Notes: generated from the letters alone by a model not told the origin. A stretch of 64,000 bases of DNA from Larkinella terrae (GCF_009668025.1 NZ_WJXZ01000012.1:310001-374000); one strand, 5' to 3'. Counted from the stretch's first letter, positions 10,365-19,846 are shown. Translations and numbers: made by a program.

Positions 10365-10446
10365 AGCAGAGGGCAGAGGGGTAAGGGCAGAGGGTGGCTG
10401 ACGCGTTCTAGTTTTGCGAAGCACCCTTTGCCCTTACCCCTCTGCT
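10365..10446. repeat. Hairpin repeat, element A copy 1 (G-rich/C-rich arms), after secA
   Basis: The 5' arm at 10373-10395 (starting GCAGAGGGGTAAGGG) pairs with the 3' arm at 10423-10445 over 23 bp with one mismatch. The loop of 27 nt contains GCTGACGCG. An extra AGCAGAGG lies just 5' of the arm. The element begins 3 nt after the secA stop. Related copies lie inside coding sequence at 17037-17120 and 28891-28984, and a remnant is at 25394-25433. Confidence 0.85.
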
Positions 10447-10475
10447 TAACGCCCAAACCTTATGCGATAGAACCC

Positions 10476-11057
10476 ATGTCTGCTCAGCCGAAACCACACT
10501 ACACACCGGAACTTTATCTGGAACTGGAACGCAAAGCGGACCACAAGAGCGAGTATTTCAAAGGCGAAATATTCGCGATGGCTGGCGCATCTCGCAACCA
10601 CAATCGGATTAAGGAAAATCTCTCTATCGGAATTGGATCTTATTTGAAAGGGAAACGCTGTCAGTCCTTTTCGTCCGATATGCGGCTTCATATTCCTTCC
10701 AATTCGCTTTATACTTATCCCGATCTGGTCGTGGTCTGCGGAGAACCGCAGATGCTCGATGTTAATTTCGATACGCTGCTGAATCCGACAGTTATTGTTG
10801 AAGTGCTGTCCGGCAGTACGAAAGACTACGACCGCGGGAGTAAATTCATGCTGTACCGCAACATTCCTACTTTTCAGGAATACATTCTGATCGACTCCGA
10901 GCAGATTCGGGCGGAGGCCTGGTATAAACCGGATAACGGTTTCTGGACGTTGCGAACGGAAACCACGCTGGCTGACGATTCCCTGACCATTCAGACCCTT
11001 GATTTCACGCTGCCGTTGCGGGACATTTACGACCAGACCGTTGGCTTACTGAATTAA
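10476..11057 (+). CDS. Uma2-family (DUF820) PD-(D/E)xK nuclease-fold protein
   Basis: A 193-residue protein of the Uma2/DUF820 family, which has a restriction-endonuclease-like fold but an undefined cellular role and is often multicopy in Cytophagales and cyanobacteria. Visible family marks are the N-terminal [14 protein letters not shown], the acidic [10 protein letters not shown] (catalytic Asp about residue 83) and [20 protein letters not shown] (catalytic Glu about 105), then [14 protein letters not shown]. The frame is open from 10428, but the ATG at 10476 gives the normal N-terminus and leaves the upstream repeat non-coding. It is a single gene; nothing nearby indicates a partner. Confidence 0.88.
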   Translation: MSAQPKPHYTPELYLELERKADHKSEYFKGEIFAMAGASRNHNRIKENLSIGIGSYLKGKRCQSFSSDMRLHIPSNSLYTYPDLVVVCGEPQMLDVNFDTLLNPTVIVEVLSGSTKDYDRGSKFMLYRNIPTFQEYILIDSEQIRAEAWYKPDNGFWTLRTETTLADDSLTIQTLDFTLPLRDIYDQTVGLLN

Positions 11058-11116
11058 ACCTTTCCGGGCATGGGTTCGTTGCGGCTCCTGATTCGTGTAT
11101 CTACAATAGTGTTGCG

Positions 11117-11181
11117 AAATCTTTCACAAAACCAATAAAGAAAGAAAGATTTTGTAGTATTGTTCCAATTTTCAATACTAC
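11117..11181. other. Two adjacent small inverted repeats in the gap before the KAS III gene
   Basis: AAATCTTTC (11117-11125) pairs with GAAAGATTT (11144-11152). Immediately after, GTAGTATTG (11154-11162) pairs with CAATACTAC (11173-11181), both perfect 9-bp stems. There is no clear T-tract. They could be a terminator for the Uma2 gene or a leader structure for the next gene. Confidence 0.4.
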
Positions 11182-11247
11182 GCTTTCCCGGAAATACTTA
11201 ATTTTCGGTGTGGAATCCCTAAGGCGGGCTCCCTTCTTTTATTTCGT

Positions 11248-12195
11248 ATGATGTATATTCATGCCGTTAGCCATTACTTTCCAAGCGAAGTAGTTGGAAA
11301 CGAACACTTTACTAAGCTCAACGGATTATCGAGCGACTGGATTATCGAACGGACCGGCATTCGGGAACGTCGCAAAGCGGCTCCCGACGAAAATACAAAC
11401 ACCATGGCGCTGGAAGCCGTCCGGCGGCTGTTCGACCAAACGACGATTGAACCTTCTCAGATTGACCTTATTGTTGGTGCCACGTACACCCCTTACGATA
11501 CCATAGTCACCCTGGCACACGTTGTCCAGCACAACCTGGGTGTTCCCGATATTCCGGTTATTTCGATATCAACGGCCTGTTCGTCGCTCATCAATGCGAT
11601 TGAAGTCGTCGAAGGGTATTTTGCCATGAATAAGGCGACGCTGGCGGTGGTCGTCGTTTCGGAACACAATACGGCTTATAACAACGAAACAGACACGATA
11701 TCGGGGCATTTATGGGGTGACGGCGCGGCCGCCCTGCTCATCTCCAAAGAGCGGATCAGCGACGACGACATGACAATCCACAGCATTATAACGGGTGGAG
11801 CGGCTACGAGCGGAAAGGCGGTCACCGGCGTGATGCTAAAACCGCTGGAGAATGGCGTTAGTATGCCCCACGGTCGCGACGTGTTCATCAATGCCTGCGT
11901 TTATATGCCGAAGGTGAGTGTGCAGGTGCTGGAAAAACACAACCTGACGATCGACGATGTGGATTACCTGATTCCGCACCAGGCCAACCTGCGCATCAGC
12001 CTGAACGTGATCAATACGTTGAAACTCCCCGAATCGAAACTGCTTTCCAATATTCAGAAGCTCGGCAATACGGGCTGCGCGGGCTGTGCCATTGCCCTTT
12101 CCGAAAACCGGGCGGTTTTCAAAAAAGGCCAGAACATTGTCCTGACGGTTTTCGGCGGAGGCTATTCGTTCGGCGCAATGCTGGTGGAAGCGTAA
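11248..12195 (+). CDS. 3-oxoacyl-ACP synthase III (FabH-like) family enzyme
   Basis: A 315-residue thiolase-fold condensing enzyme. The catalytic triad of KAS III is present: Cys111 in ISTACSSLINA, His244 in LIPHQANLRIS and Asn274 in LGNTGCAGCA. The N-terminal WIIERTGIRERR is typical of FabH. The family joins acetyl-CoA or another acyl-CoA to malonyl-ACP to start fatty-acid synthesis, but several homologues act in specialised pathways. No other fatty-acid gene is adjacent here (fabD is 28 kb away), so a role as the primary fabH is uncertain. ATG codons at residues 1 and 2 are alternative starts. Confidence 0.9.
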   Translation: MMYIHAVSHYFPSEVVGNEHFTKLNGLSSDWIIERTGIRERRKAAPDENTNTMALEAVRRLFDQTTIEPSQIDLIVGATYTPYDTIVTLAHVVQHNLGVPDIPVISISTACSSLINAIEVVEGYFAMNKATLAVVVVSEHNTAYNNETDTISGHLWGDGAAALLISKERISDDDMTIHSIITGGAATSGKAVTGVMLKPLENGVSMPHGRDVFINACVYMPKVSVQVLEKHNLTIDDVDYLIPHQANLRISLNVINTLKLPESKLLSNIQKLGNTGCAGCAIALSENRAVFKKGQNIVLTVFGGGYSFGAMLVEA

Positions 12196-12201
12196 ATAGG
12201 A

Positions 12202-12271
12202 GAATTATGGATTATGAACGATGAATTATGCGCTGCGGTAGCCAGAATTCATCGTTCATAATCCATAATTC
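12202..12271. repeat. Hairpin repeat, element B copy 1, perfect 26-bp stem
   Basis: The arm at 12202-12227 is the exact reverse complement of 12246-12271 (26 of 26). The 18-nt loop contains GCTGCGGTAGCCAG. It fills almost the whole gap between the convergent KAS III and M1 peptidase genes, starting 6 nt after one stop and ending 5 nt from the other. It could end transcription from both sides, although no uridine tract is needed to explain its conservation. Confidence 0.9.
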
Positions 12272-12276
12272 ATAAT

Positions 12277-14247
12277 TTAATTTGCCGTTGACGACGACGG
12301 CGCGGAGCTGTTTCGCCAGACGTTGTTTTTGGGATTGATGTCCGGAACCTGCTCATCCGGGTCGATGGTCACCGCGCGGATGGGAGCCGTAGTCGGTTGT
12401 TTGAAACTCCAGGTGCCGCCCCGCTGCCAGATTTCGACCGGCAGGTTGACCCGCGTTTTTTTGCCGCCCACTTCTTCAACTTCAACCGTCACCGGCATCG
12501 CCCACTTTTCCAGGTTTTCGATAGTAATCACCGAGCCTTTCTGCGGGTCCTGTTCGACGTACCGCACCTCTTTTACCGACTGATCCAGTTTCCAGGTTTC
12601 GAAGAAATACCCGCGCCAGAACCAGCCCAGGTCTTCCCCGGCCGCGTCCTCGATGGTCCGGAAAAAGTCGTACGGCGTCGGGTGCTTGAACGCCCAGCGC
12701 TGAACGTAGGTCTTGAAAGCAAAGTCAAACCGCTTCGGACCCAGCACCACATCGCGCAGCAGTTTCAGGCCCATTCCCGGTTTGTAATAGCCCATCACGC
12801 CCAGATGCAGCGGTTGCAGCACGTCGGGGATGGTCATAATTGGTTCGTCGATGTTGAATAAAGCCGGGGCAATGTCGTGCATCGTTCCCTTCTGCCGGTT
12901 ATATTCGCCTTTGTTGAAGTTCGCCGTCGAAAGCTGATTGATAAACGTATTGAAGCCCTCATCCATCCAGGCGTATTTCCGTTCGTTGTTACCCACAATC
13001 ATTGGGAACCAGTTGTGCCCAAACTCGTGGTCTGTAACGCCCCAGAGCGACTCTTTCTTGTCGCGCCGATCGCAGAAAACAATGCCGGGGTATTCCATGC
13101 CGCCCACAATACCGGCGACGTTGGTCGCGACCGGATACGAATATTCAAACAGGTAATTCGAGTAAAATTCAATACAGCCTTTGATGTATTCCGTCGAGCG
13201 GTTCCAGGAATCGTCACTGGCGCTTTCCGTCGGGTACGCCGACATCGCCAGCGCCTTTTTCCCGCTCGGCAGATTGATCCGGGCCGCATCCCACACAAAC
13301 GCTTTGGACGTGGCCCAGGCTACGTCGCGGGCATTCTGGCACCGGAACCGCCACGTCAGCCGACCGGTTTGTTTCGGGCGGCTTTGCGGGTCGTTCACCT
13401 CGTCCCGGGATCGGAGCAGCACGGTTTTGTCGCTGTTGCGGGCCAGCGCCAACCGCTTTTGCTGCTCGGCCGTCAGCACTTCCTGCGGGTTCAGCAATTC
13501 GCCGGAACCGACCACTAGGTGATTCCAGGGCACGTCGATCGCGTATTCAAAATCGCCGTATTCCAGGTAAAATTCACCAGCTCCGAGGTAAGGCAGCACA
13601 TTCCAGCCTTCAATGTCGTCGTAAACGCACATCCGCGGGTACCATTGCGCCATCTCGTAAATCAGGCCGTTGCGGGTTTGCGAAGTTCCCATTCGATCGG
13701 AACCGTAGGCCGGGATTTTAAACGAATACTCAATTTTTAACTTGATCACATCGCCACCCGGTTTCAGCGGTTCGCTCAGACGCACCTGCATCCGCGTATC
13801 GGTAACGAGGTAATCAACAGCTTTTGACTTTCCATCGATCGTGACGGACTGAATTGCAAAACCGCCCGAAAAACCGGTGTTGCCGTAACGACCACCGCGG
13901 ACGGGTGTTGTTTTGGTGGCCCGGGATGTATCCGAAAAAGCGTTCTGATCGAGTTGCAGCCACAAAAACGGCAGGGCTTCGGGGCTGTTGTTTTTATACG
14001 TGATTTCGACCTCGCCAGTCAGCACGTTTTTCTCATCGTCCAGGCGAGCGTTAATTTTATAATCGGCCCGGTTTTGCCAATAACGCGGTCCGGGATTCCC
14101 GCTGCCGGTCCGGTAATCGTTCCCGGGCTGCATATTGAAAAGCGGATGAAAAAGCTCGTGGGCGTCGTATTTGGAAGAAGTCCCGGATTGGGCCCGGACT
14201 TCAGTCAGCACGCAAAAAAATCCAATAAAAAAAAACAGTTTATTCAT
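12277..14247 (-). CDS. M1-family zinc metallopeptidase (gluzincin), secreted
   Basis: A 656-residue protein with a signal peptide (hydrophobic residues 4-16, cleavage near VRAQ). The catalytic core has HEFGH at 407-411 and the third zinc ligand Glu430 in WMDEGFNTF, the HExxH-18-E pattern of M1 peptidases. The exopeptidase GAMEN region is replaced by GGMEYP (about 382-387). The N-terminal part (about 55-260) is the beta-rich M1 domain that binds the substrate N-terminus. It probably trims peptides in the periplasm or outside the cell. It is monocistronic and converges on the KAS III gene across the element B hairpin. Confidence 0.93.
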   Translation of the reverse strand: MNKLFFFIGFFCVLTEVRAQSGTSSKYDAHELFHPLFNMQPGNDYRTGSGNPGPRYWQNRADYKINARLDDEKNVLTGEVEITYKNNSPEALPFLWLQLDQNAFSDTSRATKTTPVRGGRYGNTGFSGGFAIQSVTIDGKSKAVDYLVTDTRMQVRLSEPLKPGGDVIKLKIEYSFKIPAYGSDRMGTSQTRNGLIYEMAQWYPRMCVYDDIEGWNVLPYLGAGEFYLEYGDFEYAIDVPWNHLVVGSGELLNPQEVLTAEQQKRLALARNSDKTVLLRSRDEVNDPQSRPKQTGRLTWRFRCQNARDVAWATSKAFVWDAARINLPSGKKALAMSAYPTESASDDSWNRSTEYIKGCIEFYSNYLFEYSYPVATNVAGIVGGMEYPGIVFCDRRDKKESLWGVTDHEFGHNWFPMIVGNNERKYAWMDEGFNTFINQLSTANFNKGEYNRQKGTMHDIAPALFNIDEPIMTIPDVLQPLHLGVMGYYKPGMGLKLLRDVVLGPKRFDFAFKTYVQRWAFKHPTPYDFFRTIEDAAGEDLGWFWRGYFFETWKLDQSVKEVRYVEQDPQKGSVITIENLEKWAMPVTVEVEEVGGKKTRVNLPVEIWQRGGTWSFKQPTTAPIRAVTIDPDEQVPDINPKNNVWRNSSAPSSSTAN

Positions 14248-14417
14248 GAAGTTGATTGATCTACGTAATCAGCAAACTAATTTAGAATGTATGGTTTTCC
14301 ACATAAACCGGTCGCCATCAGCCGATTTACATTTTTGAGCCATAAATTATAAACGTAAAACTGATCTTTTCTTCTTAATTACTAACGTTCCGAACAGCTT
14401 TTCATTTGGTGCGGTTT

Positions 14418-14624
14418 CTACATCTTAAACCAGTCGCGGAAACTGGCCGGCCGGTTTCCGAGGCAACTATACGCAATAGCCAGGAGAATATTCAAAATAA
14501 TCCCAATGCCGCCGGTGGCGATTTTTCCCCAAAAGCTCGGCGTTAAAAAAGCCAGCAACAAACCGGTGACTAACCAGGTAATGACCATCACAACAACGAC
14601 GACGGCTTTCAGGATTTTGACCAT
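14418..14624 (-). CDS. Small two-helix membrane protein, unknown function
   Basis: A 68-residue protein with two hydrophobic helices (about 4-28 and 36-53) separated by SFWGKIATGG, ending in a short charged tail (NRPASFRDWFKM). Its Met codon lies 1 nt from the stop of the upstream GT-C-like gene, which strongly suggests co-translation. No family could be assigned; a distant resemblance to small YqaE-like proteins is only topological. Confidence 0.65.
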   Translation of the reverse strand: MVKILKAVVVVVMVITWLVTGLLLAFLTPSFWGKIATGGIGIILNILLAIAYSCLGNRPASFRDWFKM

Positions 14625-14625
14625 G

Positions 14626-16302
14626 CTAGGGATTCGGTAGCCACGAAACGCGGGAATCCTTCGGCAACAGTTCCGGCCGGATTAACAGGTAACTTCCTGG
14701 TTCCGGAGCTTTTAACCGCCGGAACGCGCCCGACTCCGCGCTGTTCAGAAAAGTTGTAAAACCGCTATCCTGCGAAAAATACGTCTGCATATCCCGGGTC
14801 ATCAGGATAAAGTTAACGTTCTGCTCGTTCAGAAAACGGCCAAAGTCGGTATTGGGCTGGTACATTTCTACCCGAATCCAGCGCGGTTTCTGCTCCCGGC
14901 CATACAGAAAAATCCGGTACCACTCCCGTTCCAGTGAGGTGACGGTCCCATTGATCGAGAGGGATCGGATAAACCGGATGTTATCGGCCACGGGCGTGGG
15001 CCGCGTTTCTTTCTGTTGTTGAACGGTCTGAAAAACCACCCAGATCAGCATCAAACCGGCCAAACCGCCCAGCCAGACCGGCGATTGCACGACGCGTAAC
15101 TTGATGCTCCCCAGCAGGTAAGCAAAAACCGTAATCAGCCCGATGGCGTGGAAATATAGGTAGTGCGATCGCGGAAAAACGAGCACCACCGATGCCATCG
15201 ACGGAAAAAGCAGGATCAGCAGCGCCAGTTCTTTGCTGGTCAGTTTGATTCGTTTGCCGGTGAACTGTCGGAACGTTCCCGGCAAATCGACCAGTCCGAA
15301 AACGATTACCACCAGAAAACCGCCCAAAATCCATTTCCGGTAGGGCGAGGTCAGGTGCATCAGGGGCGTTTCGAAAATGACGCTTCCCAAAACCCGGAAT
15401 TCCGCCTTCGTTGTATTGACAATATTGGTCCAGAAATGCCGCAGAACCAGATCGGGATGCGCCCGGAAAGCGTCACTCATCGACTTGACGTCTTTGCCGA
15501 AAACATCGGAAATGAGCTTGAACTGTTCGACAATCGGAATGTCGATGGGCCGGTTATTCCAGGTGTTGTAGTTAATACTGAAATGCTGCACAAACGCGTC
15601 GAAGCTGCGATTGCTGCCCTTTTCGCCCTGCGCCAGCGGATTTCCGAAAAGGAAGAAAAAGACTACTACCAGCGCAGCAACACCCAATAAACCCGAAAAT
15701 GCGCTCAGGGAGCGGTTTTTGCCGCGTAACCCGGGAATGAAAAACGTTCCGGCAGCCAGACCAGCCGCCAGCAACATGGAAATGTAAAATTCCGGCCGGA
15801 CATACGCACACACCAAAGCCGTTACCGCCGTGATCAACAGCACATTCCGCGCCGACCACTCCCGCGCCTGAACCACACAAAGCCCCGCCAGCATCAGACA
15901 TAACGTGAAGGCCGAAATGCGCGGGTCCAGTTGCACACTCATGGTCGAAAACTGGAAACAGAGCGCACAGAACAGGCTGACGGCAAATCCCGATTTCCGC
16001 AGGTAGAGATACAAAAACAGCAACGCACCGGTCAGGATGATCAGCAAACGCCAGTTTAGGTAGAACAGATCGAGCGTATCGGGCGCAAAAACCTGCAAAA
16101 ACCGCAGCCAGGCCGCATAAAATGAACCCCACTGCGCCAGATACGGATCGGGCGGAAAGGTGTAGGTCAGCCCGGAAGCGAGGTACGTCATTTCGTCGCC
16201 GAAGGTCACGTCATACCGCCACGGCAGGTTATGAGTCAGCGCCAAACCGGAAATAATCAGCAGTAAAATACCCGTCAGAAGCCAGGCCAGTCGGTTTTTC
16301 AT
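14626..16302 (-). CDS. GT-C-type multi-pass membrane glycosyltransferase-like protein
   Basis: A 558-residue polytopic membrane protein with about 11-13 helices. After the first helix it carries GDEMTYLASGL; an acidic pair in the first periplasmic loop is the hallmark of the GT-C fold (ArnT/PMT/GT39-like lipid-phosphosugar transferases). A soluble domain of about 110 residues forms the C-terminus. The frame extends upstream to 16521 but that part overlaps the FAD/Fe-S gene and is not membrane-like, so the start is the ATG at 16302, 2 nt after the upstream stop. The acceptor and sugar are unknown. It lies between the oxidase gene and the 68-residue protein in an apparent operon. Confidence 0.78.
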   Translation of the reverse strand: MKNRLAWLLTGILLLIISGLALTHNLPWRYDVTFGDEMTYLASGLTYTFPPDPYLAQWGSFYAAWLRFLQVFAPDTLDLFYLNWRLLIILTGALLFLYLYLRKSGFAVSLFCALCFQFSTMSVQLDPRISAFTLCLMLAGLCVVQAREWSARNVLLITAVTALVCAYVRPEFYISMLLAAGLAAGTFFIPGLRGKNRSLSAFSGLLGVAALVVVFFFLFGNPLAQGEKGSNRSFDAFVQHFSINYNTWNNRPIDIPIVEQFKLISDVFGKDVKSMSDAFRAHPDLVLRHFWTNIVNTTKAEFRVLGSVIFETPLMHLTSPYRKWILGGFLVVIVFGLVDLPGTFRQFTGKRIKLTSKELALLILLFPSMASVVLVFPRSHYLYFHAIGLITVFAYLLGSIKLRVVQSPVWLGGLAGLMLIWVVFQTVQQQKETRPTPVADNIRFIRSLSINGTVTSLEREWYRIFLYGREQKPRWIRVEMYQPNTDFGRFLNEQNVNFILMTRDMQTYFSQDSGFTTFLNSAESGAFRRLKAPEPGSYLLIRPELLPKDSRVSWLPNP

Positions 16303-16304
16303 TC

Positions 16305-19304
16305 TCAAATAGCTAAAGCTTCGTAAAGGATTTCCGCCGGATGTTTGGCCTTGCGACCGGTTCCGTCCTTGATCTGGTGGCGGCAACTGGTTCCGGCGGC
16401 CGCAATGATCACGTCGTCGGCCTGTTTGCGCACGGTGGGGAACAGCACCAGTTCGCCAATTTTCATCGATACGTCGTAATGCTCGGCCTCGTAGCCAAAC
16501 GAACCGGCCATGCCGCAGCAACCCGACGGAATCAGTTGGACTTCGTAATTTTCGGGCAACGACAGCATTTTTTTCGACGGCACCAGCGACGAAACCGCTT
16601 TCTGCTGGCAGTGTCCGTGCAGTTTGATCAGCCGTTTTTCGGTCGTGAAGGCGGTTTTTGGAATGGCGCCCTTGTCAATCTCGCGGGCGATAAACTCCTC
16701 GAACGTCAGCGTGCTTTCGGAAATCCGACGGGCGTCGGCCACCAGCGACTCGTCGACCAGGTCCGGGTATTCGTCCCGAAACGTCAGAATGGCCGACGGT
16801 TCGATGCCCACCAGTGGCGTTTCGATGGTAATCAGGTCTTTCAGCAAACGGACGTTCTTTTCCGCCAGCTTCTTGGCCTGCCGCAGCAAGCCTTTCGACA
16901 AAGCCGCCCGCCCACTTTCGCCGTGTTCCGGAATGATTACCTCGTAGCCCAGTTTTTTCAACAGCGAAACCGCCTTTTTGCCCACTTCCACGTCGTTGTA
17001 GTTCGTAAACTCATCGCAGAAAAGGTAGAGTTTTTTGGCAGAGGGCAGAGGGCGAAGGGCTATTGAATTACCCTCAGCCCCATGCTCCATGCCCTCTCCC
17101 CTCTGCCCCATGCCCAACGCCCCTTTCGCCCACTTCCGCAGGGTTGTTGAATGCAGCAGCGGCATGGTGCGATCGGGATGAAAACCGATCACGCGGTTGG
17201 CAACCCGCCGGAGCGATTCCGTCCCCAAAACCGCATTGTAGGCCCAGGGAACCAGCGAAGCCAGCCCCGATAAGCTTGCAAAATTGGCAATCAGGCGGCT
17301 GCGAACCGGTACGCCATTCGCATCGTGGTAATGTTGCAGGAACTCCATTTTCAGCTTGGCCACGTCGACATTCGACGGACACTCGCCTTTACAGCCTTTG
17401 CAGGCCAGACACAGGTCGTATACTTCCTTGATCTCCTGGTTGTCAAAGCGGTTTTCCTTCGGCGAAAGCGTCAGCATTTCGCGGAGAATATTAGCCCGCG
17501 CCCGCGTCGTTTCTTTTTCGTTGCGGGTCGCCATATAACTGGGGCACATCGTGCCGCCCGACAGTTCGGTTTTGCGGCAGTCGCCGGAGCCATTGCACTG
17601 CTCGGCGTGTTGCAGGATATTTTGGTCCTGAAACCGGAAAAACGTTTTGAACTCCGGTGTCTGCTGCCCGGCTTCGTACCGCAGAAACGTGTCCATCGGG
17701 GGCGTTTCCACGATTTTGCCGGGATTGAAAATACCGTACGGGTCCCAGGTTTGCTTGATTTCCCGCATCAACTCGTAGTTTTTCGGGCCCACCATCAGCG
17801 GAATAAACTCGCCCCGCAACCGGCCGTCACCGTGTTCACCCGAAAGCGACCCGTCGTATTTTTTGACCAGCCGGGCAATTTCTTCGGCAATCATCCGGTA
17901 TTGCCGGTGACCTTCGGCGGTTTTCAGATTGATAATCGGCCGCAGGTGAATTTCGCCCGAACCGGCATGGGCGTAATGCACCGCCGACATGCTGTGTCGG
18001 GTCAGCACTTCATTGAAATCGCGGATGTAAGCAGGCAAATCGTGCACGTCGATGGCCGTGTCTTCGATTACCGCCACGGCTTTGGCATCACCCGGCAGGT
18101 TGGCCAGCAGACCCAGACCCGCTTTCCGCAACGTCCAGATTTTCTTGGTATCCTCGCCGTATAAAACCGGAAAATGATAGCCCAGGCCAGCCGCCCGCAT
18201 TTCAGCCTCCATTTTGACGGCCTGCGCGGCAATCTCATCGCGGGTCGTTCCGCCAAACTCCACCACCAGAATGGCCCCCGGATCGCCCTGCACGAAGAAG
18301 CGGTTTTTGCGCTGCTCGATATTGTCTTTCGTACACTCCAGAATATAATGATCGATCAGTTCAACGGCGCGGGGCTGATATTTCAGTGCAATCAGGTTGG
18401 CCCGCAGCGACTCATCGACGTCATTGAAATGCACACAAACCAAACCCAGTTCTTTGGGCGGCAGCGGCACCACATTCAGCTTGATCTCGGTCAGGAAACA
18501 GAGCGTTCCTTCCGATCCGGCAATGAGTTTACAGAAATTAAAGGCATCGGTTCCGGCCGTAAAAGGCTCCGTTTCAAGCAGTTCATCCAGCGCATAACCC
18601 GTGTTTCGCCGTTCGATGCTCCGTTTGGGAAACTGACTCCGGATTTCGGACTGGTTGGCCGGATTGGCCAGGATTTCGTTGGTTTTCAGGTATATTTTAT
18701 CCAGCAGCGACGCACTGCCGTTCTTCTGCGTACCGGCACTGATCAACTGGTCGAATTCGGCCGTGTCTAAACGACCGAACTCGGCTTCACTTCCGTCGGA
18801 CAGCAGGACTTTTACGGACAGCAAATGTTCCCGGGTTGAGCGATACACCACTGAATTGGAACCACAGGAATTGTTCCCGACCATTCCGCCGATCATCGCC
18901 CGGTTGGCCGTTGAGGTTTCCGGCCCAAAAAACAAACCGTACGGTTTTAGAAACAGGTTCAGTTCGTCGCGCACCACGCCGGGCTGCACGCGCACCCAGC
19001 GCTCCTGCTCATTCAGCTCAATAACTTGGGTGAAGTTTTTAGAAACATCGACGACAATTCCGCTGCCAACGACCTGCCCGGCCAATGAGGTTCCGGCCGT
19101 ACGGGGAATGAGCGAGGTGCGGTTTTCGCGGGCAAAGGCAATCAATTTTTTAAGATCGCCAATCGATTTCGGAACGGCAACCGCCAGCGGCATTTCACGG
19201 TAAGCGGAGGCATCGGTAGCATATAAAGTTCGCTGGGTGAAATCGGTGTAAAACTCACCCTCTAACTGCGTTGAAAGCTGTTGTAATCTATCCTGATTGA
19301 CCAT
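16305..19304 (-). CDS. FAD-linked oxidase fused to Fe-S and CCG domains (D-2-hydroxyacid dehydrogenase type)
   Basis: A 999-residue fusion related to YdiJ/D-lactate and D-2-hydroxyglutarate dehydrogenases. The FAD-binding type 4 domain (about 25-260) has RTAGTSLAGQVVGSG and GMVGNNSCGSNS, and the FAD-oxidase C domain (to about 540) has GSGEIHLRP and GEHGDGRLRGEF. Two 4Fe-4S clusters come from CNGSGDCRKTELSGGTMCP and CLACKGCKGECP. The C-terminal heterodisulfide-reductase-like region has HGHCQQKA and SGCCGMAGSFGYE. The ATG at 19304 is preferred to an upstream TTG. Between the Fe-S domain and the CCG region an insertion (about residues 727-756) encoded by hairpin element A interrupts the normal KWAK...KLYLFCDEF junction without breaking the frame. 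It probably oxidises a 2-hydroxyacid and passes electrons to quinone. Leads a three-gene operon. Confidence 0.92.
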   Translation of the reverse strand: MVNQDRLQQLSTQLEGEFYTDFTQRTLYATDASAYREMPLAVAVPKSIGDLKKLIAFARENRTSLIPRTAGTSLAGQVVGSGIVVDVSKNFTQVIELNEQERWVRVQPGVVRDELNLFLKPYGLFFGPETSTANRAMIGGMVGNNSCGSNSVVYRSTREHLLSVKVLLSDGSEAEFGRLDTAEFDQLISAGTQKNGSASLLDKIYLKTNEILANPANQSEIRSQFPKRSIERRNTGYALDELLETEPFTAGTDAFNFCKLIAGSEGTLCFLTEIKLNVVPLPPKELGLVCVHFNDVDESLRANLIALKYQPRAVELIDHYILECTKDNIEQRKNRFFVQGDPGAILVVEFGGTTRDEIAAQAVKMEAEMRAAGLGYHFPVLYGEDTKKIWTLRKAGLGLLANLPGDAKAVAVIEDTAIDVHDLPAYIRDFNEVLTRHSMSAVHYAHAGSGEIHLRPIINLKTAEGHRQYRMIAEEIARLVKKYDGSLSGEHGDGRLRGEFIPLMVGPKNYELMREIKQTWDPYGIFNPGKIVETPPMDTFLRYEAGQQTPEFKTFFRFQDQNILQHAEQCNGSGDCRKTELSGGTMCPSYMATRNEKETTRARANILREMLTLSPKENRFDNQEIKEVYDLCLACKGCKGECPSNVDVAKLKMEFLQHYHDANGVPVRSRLIANFASLSGLASLVPWAYNAVLGTESLRRVANRVIGFHPDRTMPLLHSTTLRKWAKGALGMGQRGEGMEHGAEGNSIALRPLPSAKKLYLFCDEFTNYNDVEVGKKAVSLLKKLGYEVIIPEHGESGRAALSKGLLRQAKKLAEKNVRLLKDLITIETPLVGIEPSAILTFRDEYPDLVDESLVADARRISESTLTFEEFIAREIDKGAIPKTAFTTEKRLIKLHGHCQQKAVSSLVPSKKMLSLPENYEVQLIPSGCCGMAGSFGYEAEHYDVSMKIGELVLFPTVRKQADDVIIAAAGTSCRHQIKDGTGRKAKHPAEILYEALAI
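17037..17120. repeat. Hairpin repeat, element A copy 2, inserted in frame in the FAD/Fe-S oxidase gene
   Basis: The arm at 17037-17053 (GGCAGAGGGCAGAGGGC) pairs with 17091-17107 over 17 bp with one mismatch. Read on the minus strand in the host frame it encodes GMGQRGEGMEHGAEG and then LRPLPSAKK. The flanking protein sequence is typical family sequence, so this stretch is the odd part. Compare the same peptide signature at 28891-28984. Confidence 0.85.
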
Positions 19305-19331
19305 AAGAGTCTTCGTCCGAAACCGAATCAA

Positions 19332-19846
19332 ATGTGGTTCGCAAAAATTTTAACAGTACCCGACCTTAAAGGTACAAATTTTTCCAGAATCGCATTCGAA
19401 ACCGGTAGTTAACAGACAACCGGGTGTGTTTAAAAAGTACAATTTTATCGGGCAAAGGACACCGGCAGAATAGGTTAATAACTAGGCGGTTAGCTTATCC
19501 TACTGGTCATATACATGCAATTTTGGCAGTGACTTCTGCCTCTATTTTTTTGATCGTCTTTCCTGCAATTATTTACAAAAATAAACACCAGAATAATTTT
19601 AGGGTTTCACCATTGTATTATACAGTTTATTTATTGTAATTTGCCCTATCAGATCGTAATTATGTTCTATAAAATACCGGAACGATACCATATACGTAAA
19701 TAGTTGAGCGTAAGAATAATCCGCTAAGCGAACAGCAAATCCATTGATTTGTCGGCGTTTAGCTATTGGTATGTTCTCTGCCGTATAGGAACCTGATTAT
19801 TGACTCTGACTGCGTCTTTCATTTCACCTATTCTAAAAGTTAACCT
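19332..19846. other. AT-rich intergenic region upstream of the SusC operon
   Basis: About 515 bp between divergent genes, clearly richer in A and T than its surroundings. On the minus strand TACCTTTA (19374-19367) is one base from the -7 consensus and may serve the oxidase operon. On the plus strand no exact TAnnTTTG was found; GTAATTTGC near 19636-19644 is the nearest resemblance. A 71-codon frame at 19424-19639 shows no convincing protein character. No strong inverted repeat was seen. Confidence 0.5.

Noticed and set aside
12202-12271. Element B as a miniature transposon ended by inverted repeats
   Set aside because: The arms meet at a short loop with no interior to move, and no flanking target duplication was recognised, so it is better called a hairpin repeat.
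16303-16521. Upstream extension of the GT-C-like gene
   Set aside because: The extra 73 codons overlap the oxidase gene and are arginine-rich and out of character; the ATG at 16302 directly before a membrane helix is the better start.
19424-19639. A 71-codon plus-strand frame upstream of SusC
   Set aside because: It has mixed composition, no RBS or promoter evidence, and lies in an AT-rich control region; one hydrophobic stretch is not enough.
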